Part shown: piece by piece, positions 16,301 to 19,064 of the stretch
Layout of the letters: every line of letters begins with the position of its first letter
Position numbering within the stretch: position 1 is the stretch's first letter
From: an uncultured Roseburia sp.
Lineage (GTDB): Bacteria > Bacillota > Clostridia > Lachnospirales > Lachnospiraceae
DNA length: 19,064 bases
NCBI GenBank assembly: GCA_910584215.1
Contig: CAJTYI010000060.1
Coordinates: 1-19,064 of the forward strand
Reading direction: 5' to 3'
The notes under the pieces: generated by a model
Database searches by the model: none
The model's input: the letters and a program-made list of their open reading frames with translations, nothing else
Told to the model about the DNA's origin: nothing
Translations under genes and position numbers: made by a program

Positions 16301-17643
16301 CCTGTTGCAGACACATAACCTGACAGCGCTTTGTTTTCTCCCTCGTTTTCGGGTTCCTCACTGTCCCCGGTCTCACTTCCTCCGGTCGTCTCGCTGTTTC
16401 CTCCGACTTCACTTCCTCCGGTTGTCTCACTGTTTCCAACCGTCTCGCTTCCTCCGGTCGTCTCGCTGTTTCCAACCGTCTCGCTTCCTCCGGTCGTCTC
16501 GCTGTTTCCTCCGACTTCGCTTCCTCCGGTTGTCTCGCTGTTTCCAACCGTCTCGCTTCCTCCGGTCGTCTCGCTGTTTCCTCCGACTTCACTCCCCCCG
16601 GTCGTCTCACTGTTCCCAACCGTCTCGCTTCCTCCGGTCGTCTCACTGTTTCCTCCGGCTTCGCTTCCTCCGGTCGTCTCGCTGTTTCCTCCGGCTTCAC
16701 TTCCTCCAGTGATCTCACTGTTTCCCCCGGTCGCGCCGCCATTTTCTGTAACCGTTATCGTACATGACGCTTTCTTTGCATTGTTCAGCGTCTTTATGGT
16801 AATCACGGCCGTACCCGCGGCCAATGCCCGAATATTGCCTTTTGCGTCGACTGTCGCAACGCGCTCTGCCGAGGATGAATAACTTGCCAGCTTACATGTC
16901 GCATTGGCCGGCGCAACAGTTACACCCAGTGAAGCTCTCTCTCCCACCGCAAGGCGCATCGTCTTCTCATACAACGCAACACCTGTCACCGGTACCTTCG
17001 GAACGATGACCGTAAGTTTGAGCGTCAGATTTTTTTGACCCGCTTTTTTCTTATTCTTAATTGTCAGCGTCGTCTTGCCCGCTTTCACGCCTTTTAACTT
17101 GCCCTTCTTCGTGACGGTGACAATTTTTTTATTCTTGACCGCATATGTATAACCCGCCACTTTCGCACCCTGCGGAAGAACGGACGGCTTAACGGTGATC
17201 GTTTTCTTTACATCAACCGCCAGCGTCTTACTCACTGCATCCTTTACGGCGATCGATTTTGCCGTTGGCGGTGTCACCGTAACGCTGCATGTCGCCTGAA
17301 CGGATTTCTTCACCGCCGACACCGCCGTAATCTTTGCCGTACCTGCCTTGATTCCGGTCACCACCCCTTCTTTTGTGACTGTGGCAACTTTCTTATTGCT
17401 TGTCTTAAATGTCACTTTTTTAGAGGCATTTTTCGGTGTCACCGCCTTTACCTTCAAAGTAAACTTCTTTCCCACTTCCACCGATTTCTTTGCCGCACTG
17501 AGCGTAATCTTCGTCGGCGCCTTGCCTGCCGCCAAAACCTCTGTGGCAGGCCCCCCATAAAGACTTCCGACTGTCAGTAAAACCGCCAGTGCAAACGCCA
17601 ACACCCTTTTGCATGTTCTCGCTCCCCATTGTCGTCCCCTCAT
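10327..17643 (-). CDS. Giant secreted multimodular GH115 alpha-glucuronidase with C-terminal SGNH esterase-like domain
   Basis: A 2438-residue exported enzyme; GH115 proteins are usually 650-1000. Signal peptide 1-39 (cut near EVLAA-G). Three Big2-type Ig-like domains, about 43-125, 126-213 and 217-300, the first two very lysine-rich. Residues 308-427 are ten 12-residue repeats (NSETTGGSETVG type). GH115: N-terminal domain about 447-595; barrel about 600-930 with YRGIFINDE (607-615), SHCEP (683-687) and WTDDNFGY (839-846); helical part to about 1100; GH115 C-terminal beta domain about 1228-1395 (EAGGTVSIEAEHYS). Then Ig-like stretches (about 1430-1630), a LamG/CBM-like sandwich (about 1635-1840), a carboxypeptidase-regulatory-like domain (about 1845-1920), a MucBP-like stretch (about 1925-2005), a second sandwich (about 2010-2205) and an SGNH domain (2219-2438) with GDS (2228-2230), TND (2292-2294) and SHPN (2413-2416). 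No LPXTG or SLH anchor. AAAGGA seven bases before the ATG fixes the start. Likely debranches glucuronic-acid-bearing glycans outside the cell; the esterase role is inferred. Confidence 0.93.
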   Translation of the reverse strand: MRGRQWGARTCKRVLAFALAVLLTVGSLYGGPATEVLAAGKAPTKITLSAAKKSVEVGKKFTLKVKAVTPKNASKKVTFKTSNKKVATVTKEGVVTGIKAGTAKITAVSAVKKSVQATCSVTVTPPTAKSIAVKDAVSKTLAVDVKKTITVKPSVLPQGAKVAGYTYAVKNKKIVTVTKKGKLKGVKAGKTTLTIKNKKKAGQKNLTLKLTVIVPKVPVTGVALYEKTMRLAVGERASLGVTVAPANATCKLASYSSSAERVATVDAKGNIRALAAGTAVITIKTLNNAKKASCTITVTENGGATGGNSEITGGSEAGGNSETTGGSEAGGNSETTGGSETVGNSETTGGSEVGGNSETTGGSETVGNSETTGGSEVGGNSETTGGSETVGNSETTGGSETVGNSETTGGSEVGGNSETTGGSETGDSEEPENEGENKALSGYVSATGGDLTLAASGKTTTIYVDANDDKSVARAVGNLAEDIASVTGITPQIRNGAPASDGANDASVIVGTIGKSAAVDALVSGGKLDVSAIKDKWESFTIQKVDDTLVIAGSDKRGTIFGVYDLCEKIGVSPWKWWADVDPVHADALYINLPSGGYTEGEPSVKYRGIFINDEFNLNQWSMSQSADGTPMSHETYEKVFELLLRMKANFLWPAMHAYSPAFHNDAENAKLADEYGIIMGSSHCEPLMRNNLGELDAFQDKWEADNPGKTLYKALKNESGKSVAYYWTDHDNNNNPVDNKEFLEAYWRESVRDYGGYDNVYTLGMRGVHDGSFQTNMDYATALQEIIDVQRKIIKEEICDKTGKDITDVPQVFIPYKDILKYYNEGSIQIPADVTIMWTDDNFGYVRQNANDTERANAGRTGIYYHISYYGYPTSYLWLTTTQPGLIREEMGKSYDMGADRMWILNVGDIKPAEQDIEYFLRLARDIKTRDRDISKVFAANARRDFNLTNKDAAEYAAIMDEFYELANAKRPEFIRSGEFSVTAYGDEAQRFLERCKKLTLRAEALYGKLAEEKKDAFFELALYPIRTFQNMMIDYIQTDRANLYAAQGRGMAPYQYAKETAAAVAQIDADLAAYNALRGGKWDKMMNNNPSKLQGCDAHITTSLAVDTPSSLDYTSLAVAVDTAASLGEQNTLSLSVYDTYRKFIDVVNQGYGSFDYTVSSDADYITFSKTEGTVNGSDRVYVELDQSKVPAGSSVATINVTQKLGAMTVDAKEITVNVSNPAVGTDAKLYVEAGGTVSIEAEHYSSAVVKDAREWKVEKDFGRSGNSVKAYPDLAADVASPDSANTAYLNYDVYFENSGTYTLDVYRMPTLNERGSMKFAVGVDNETPVILTGRNTVSTDTKNKNDPWCRGVLDNTQRLRTTVTIPAAGKHTLRLYQVSPGVVVDKMVLTHGTDVPVSYFGAPESYNTTYRTEMEETLPYTDTAATEQIKKAYEPDVLVGAVNKTAAQIDSVNLIKLTEDYSSAVVAVMAYDDKGNMTAVQIAKADLSAVNAGSETTVPVALALPDSAAAYAVTVFDSFANMQLIAPYKEWGTVVTEAETDGMTIKADLQEYKGKKSITLIADCEITEEITAEHIKYLYGETITASSYKSIPFSGNGQGVYYIRTGIYGENAIDERKNTVVNILPDNNGVHEVLNTWSFTSGLADDNGKDAFTVTGGASRTDDGRIKMNTTSTGTALVTYDNPVAVAQGGKVTVEFDIYYGKLSAKTMTYAIKDSAGNTLTSVKLSAYNPSSSNTSVMIGGEEKLEGDTGYTVLSSVADRTTNFAAQNGPTHYKNVFDFASGKATITVSSKNGTAEFSGKLGATTNNIKSILFETNYNNNERACLVDDVQVSSMSAPQYAMEIGAVNAADGSVVSGASITVVDDVSQAEIKPNDAGKYMLSEGDYTITAVAAGFRTAVMKFELTPALESKQVIVRMTSDADLQVAQVTVKYVDEESNILKQDTVITEKLYVGDSYSLPVSYQADIVIKNAQGKTDVYQFNPSASTTSTTLVADTVLTLVFNLAAQYDYYENFDAYTLDQAAWNTGAGKLYPTADKGVLNILSTGKSQGAYTLLPEIACAGKTVKIACDLKIGPASISGESQFSIGDTAPAFSSGNIDYGVKDSAGHIISLLHNKTTLTLNGQSISTGCLGSWVHMEADVDFASKKVTVKLTNDSGYAAEVKDVGFYSTTVGSTVGDSIGSLYLRAGSSDGSVSVDNLAISVTGDAGPVQPEIESVLNYKSVYAFGDSIVYGHNAPGSAFMNLIAGRYSMSLSKFAKNGATVIDSSNDIIAQIAAAPAEEPDIIVFDGYTNDAYGAAGSDSFNTSGAADVTQILGSVQGSSATSFDAATFCGAFEEILSAMKQKWPDSKIVFVTIHKSGARDFAIQQQLHDLTVQMCEAWGADVVDLFADCTLDTRNADEMAKYMIGAKGSHPNVACCEEFYVPAIVEKLTALCGE
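16363..16722 (-). repeat. Ten-copy 36-bp coding minisatellite (Ser/Thr/Gly/Glu linker)
   Basis: Ten tandem 36-bp units encode NSE(T/I)TGGSE followed by a variable pair (AG, TV, VG or TG) and G/D. Units alternate between TV and VG endings, suggesting expansion by a higher-order block of two. Unit length is a multiple of three, so copy-number change keeps the frame. The encoded segment is a flexible, acidic, probably extended linker between the Ig-like domains and the GH115 catalytic part. Long open frames on the opposite strand here are by-products of the repeat. Confidence 0.9.
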
Positions 17644-17690
17644 ACCGTTCTCCTTTCATTTTGCATGAACATTGGGATATTGTTGTCATC

Positions 17691-17704
17691 TTTCGTAAAC
17701 GAAA
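17691..17704. promoter_or_regulatory. Small palindrome upstream of the giant GH115 gene
   Basis: TTTCGT-AA-ACGAAA is a perfect 6-bp inverted repeat 48-61 bases upstream of the start codon, downstream of a candidate -10. It could be an operator half-site pair in the leader. No known regulator is assigned. Confidence 0.3.
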
Positions 17705-17742
17705 AAACAAAAATTTTGACATTTACGATATGAATATAATTT

Positions 17743-17748
17743 ATTATA
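17743..17748 (-). promoter_or_regulatory. Candidate -10 element of the giant GH115 gene
   Basis: A consensus TATAAT on the minus strand lies about 100 bp upstream of the start codon in a very AT-rich stretch. The matching -35 position reads ATGTTT, a poor fit, which would agree with activator-dependent expression. Other AT-rich -10-like hexamers lie nearby, so the assignment is tentative. Confidence 0.35.
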
Positions 17749-17884
17749 TCCTCTTTATTTGCAAGAAACATCTAAAAAGTTGCCAGATTCATTTCAAAAC
17801 TTGCCGTTTCCACCATCGTGTAAACTGTTTTTTTTGCCGCGCCGGGCGCGTACGGTTTTTTCGTTATTTTCCTTTTGTAAATGT

Positions 17885-17916
17885 GCGTATAAAAAAGAAT
17901 CACTCCGTGATTCTTT
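17885..17916 (-). terminator. Intrinsic terminator of the two-TM protein gene
   Basis: On the minus strand AAAGAATCAC-GGA-GTGATTCTTT is a perfect 10-bp stem with a three-base loop, followed by a T-rich run (TTTTTTATA). It lies about 170 bp after the gene stop and is the last of three consecutive hairpins. Confidence 0.65.
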
Positions 17917-17963
17917 GCAAGTTGCTTTGCAACTTGAGAATTGATGCGTCTGACGACGCAATT
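17894..17963. repeat. Array of three adjacent hairpins, likely part of a dispersed repeat
   Basis: Three hairpins follow each other with almost no spacing: 17894-17916 (10-bp stem, TCC loop), 17918-17936 (CAAGTTGC/GCAACTTG, TTT loop) and 17939-17963 (AATT-GCGTC/GACGC-AATT with a small bulge). A further GC-rich inverted repeat (CGCGCC/GGCGCG) lies near 17838-17850. The 439-bp gap 17644-18082 holds no convincing gene apart from these and the promoter elements. The compact fold suggests a REP/MITE-like element with terminator activity; its presence elsewhere in the genome is inferred. Confidence 0.5.
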
Positions 17964-18082
17964 TCCTATAAAGTAAAAAAGACAGCCATTCGCCTGTTTA
18001 GACAAATCGCTGCCCGCAGTAAGTACTAACTCGCTATAACCGCATTTCTTCTATCAACCTGCCAACGGATGTACCTAAACCA

Positions 18083-18829
18083 TCAGCTTTCACACAGGAT
18101 ATTATTTTTCCTCTTTTCTTCCTCATAGAATCTCAAAAACTCTGCACGGTTTTTGTCAAACAATTGTTCCAGCTCATAAGAGAGCACAAAGGGGTCGTAA
18201 GCGTCAAAAACATTGGGTATGTACTGATACAGACGCTGTGCCAGCTTTTCCACATGGTCGACATCGACACCTTCCACATAAAACGTCTTTTTCTCCGTAA
18301 AGATCACTAATCGGACAATAAAAGAGGAGGAACCCTTGCGGCCGACCTGAGCGCAGAGCCAATATATTTTTTCGCGTGGAATTATCGTTATCTTCCCCAT
18401 ACCGTTGCCTAGCAGCAAATAGGATGGAAGCAAAATAACCCTTGCTCCATACGGTTTCTTTCCCTGGGCAAATTCATAGATATATTCGTCAACCAGAATC
18501 TTTCCTTCCGCCACTTCACGGTTAATCAACCGGGCTGCCTCCTCTTTGGTACGTTCCGCAAATGGCAGCAATAGACTTCTGCTGGCGTCCGCAGCTGACC
18601 GGATAGACGCAATTAACCCGATTACTACAGAAATCAGCATAACACCCGCCATAATTCCCAGACAGACGATCACTTTTACTGCCCTCGCATCATCAAAATC
18701 GAAAATATCCTTTACAGCAAAACAGATTACTGCCATCGAAACAAGAAACACAACGGTTAAAACCGTAAAAAGTTTCCTGTTCCTCTGATTGGCCTTTTTT
18801 GCTTCCTGTTCCAAAAATCCCTGTTCCAT
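18083..18829 (-). CDS. Two-TM membrane protein of unknown function
   Basis: A 248-residue protein with a short charged N-terminus (MEQGFLEQEAKKANQRNRK), a first membrane helix at about 20-39 (LFTVLTVVFLVSMAVICFAV) and a second at about 51-75 (VKVIVCLGIMAGVMLISVVI). A soluble C-terminal domain of about 170 residues follows, starting RTKEEAARLINREV, with a beta-rich middle (YGARVILLPSYLLLGNGMG, then KITIIPREKIYWLCAQVG) and a charged C-terminal helix (EEEKRKNN). The middle reads like a PH-like fold of the kind seen in bacterial membrane-linked DUF proteins, but I cannot name the family. AAGGAGA precedes the ATG at 18829; the frame extends 13 codons upstream without a site. The N-terminus has too little charge difference to state which side the soluble domain faces, though a hairpin with the domain in the cytoplasm is simplest. 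Confidence 0.8.
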   Translation of the reverse strand: MEQGFLEQEAKKANQRNRKLFTVLTVVFLVSMAVICFAVKDIFDFDDARAVKVIVCLGIMAGVMLISVVIGLIASIRSAADASRSLLLPFAERTKEEAARLINREVAEGKILVDEYIYEFAQGKKPYGARVILLPSYLLLGNGMGKITIIPREKIYWLCAQVGRKGSSSFIVRLVIFTEKKTFYVEGVDVDHVEKLAQRLYQYIPNVFDAYDPFVLSYELEQLFDKNRAEFLRFYEEEKRKNNILCES

Positions 18830-18954
18830 ATTTCGTCTCCTTTCCTCGCGTAAACAGATCAGACTCAAATCTATAGTTTATTAGCTTGAAAATTTATACC
18901 ATAAATGAATAAATATGCAAGATGGCACTGATAGGAAGTGATATACTTTCATTT

Positions 18955-19064
18955 TCAGTGTATGGAAGCGGCTTCCAGCAGGCATCTTAAACTGCAGGCG
19001 CTCTTGTTTTTGCCCGAACCTCCAAAACGCCGGGGTACTAGCGCATGCCCTTGGGGCATCCAGT
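18955..19064 (-). CDS. Possible 3' end of a gene running in from the right edge
   Basis: On the minus strand a frame is open from the window edge to a TGA at 18955-18957. It reads MPQGHALVPRRFGGSGKNKS, then ACSLRCLLEAASIH. The sequence is rich in Arg, Cys and Leu and not obviously a folded domain. A hairpin (ATGCCC-TTG-GGGCAT) sits near 19046-19060. It may be the tail of an upstream gene or part of a dispersed repeat that reads as an open frame. No family recognised. Confidence 0.25.
   Translation of the reverse strand, partial: WMPQGHALVPRRFGGSGKNKSACSLRCLLEAASIH

Noticed and set aside
16305..16882. Long plus-strand frames with Ser/Pro/Phe repeats opposite the linker
   Set aside because: The 36-bp repeat is a multiple of three, so open frames arise on the other strand automatically; no ribosome site or folded-protein character.
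17772..18005. A 77-codon minus-strand frame over the three hairpins
   Set aside because: It reads through the terminator hairpins and lacks a ribosome site; more likely a by-product of the repeat element.
1..19064. GATGCCCCAA at the left edge and its inverse TTGGGGCATC at the right edge as ends of a mobile element
   Set aside because: Only ten bases match, the match fades immediately, and no integrase or transposase lies between. The edges are set by the window, so coincidence or two copies of a dispersed repeat is more likely.

Overview
The window looks like a gut-type Clostridia chromosome, most likely Lachnospiraceae. This rests on a moderate GC content, strong AGGAGG-type ribosome sites, a DUF4317 protein (a family typical of Clostridia), a secreted protein with lysine-rich Big2 Ig-like repeats, and short hairpin-rich intergenic repeats. 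No rRNA, tRNA, CRISPR array, phage module or transposase was seen.

Left part (1-5130). A possible gene end lies at 1-186. Next come a secreted CAP/SCP-domain protein (minus strand), a hairpin-rich repeat element (about 1305-1560), and two divergent short-chain dehydrogenases. The minus-strand one looks like a gluconate 5-dehydrogenase. The plus-strand one is FabG-like and is followed after 21 bp by a DUF4317 gene. The intergenic stretch after DUF4317 holds a two-way terminator and what looks like a complete minus-strand mini-transcription unit (promoter, 26-codon ORF, terminator) that ORF callers would miss.

Central part (5127-17643) is a glycan-use locus. A minus-strand operon encodes a cytoplasmic GH115-family protein (alpha-glucuronidase family) overlapping a GH42 beta-galactosidase. 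It is divergent from an AraC-type regulator, and their shared region carries three tandem 30-bp repeats that are candidate regulator sites. Convergent to the regulator is a 2438-residue secreted enzyme. It has a signal peptide, three Ig-like domains, a linker of ten 12-residue repeats, a full GH115 module with its C-terminal domain, several beta-sandwich modules, and a C-terminal SGNH/GDSL esterase-like domain. The likely scheme is that the giant protein removes (4-O-methyl)glucuronic acid, and perhaps acyl groups, from a glucuronoxylan-like or other glucuronic-acid-decorated glycan outside the cell; imported oligosaccharides are then trimmed by the intracellular GH115 and GH42. No transporter is present in the window. 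The nearby gluconate/hexuronate-type dehydrogenase fits acid-sugar use, but the link is inferred.

Right part (17644-19064). A promoter region with a small palindrome precedes a second hairpin-rich element, whose last hairpin is a good terminator for a two-TM protein gene of unknown function. The window ends in a short open frame running in from beyond the right edge.
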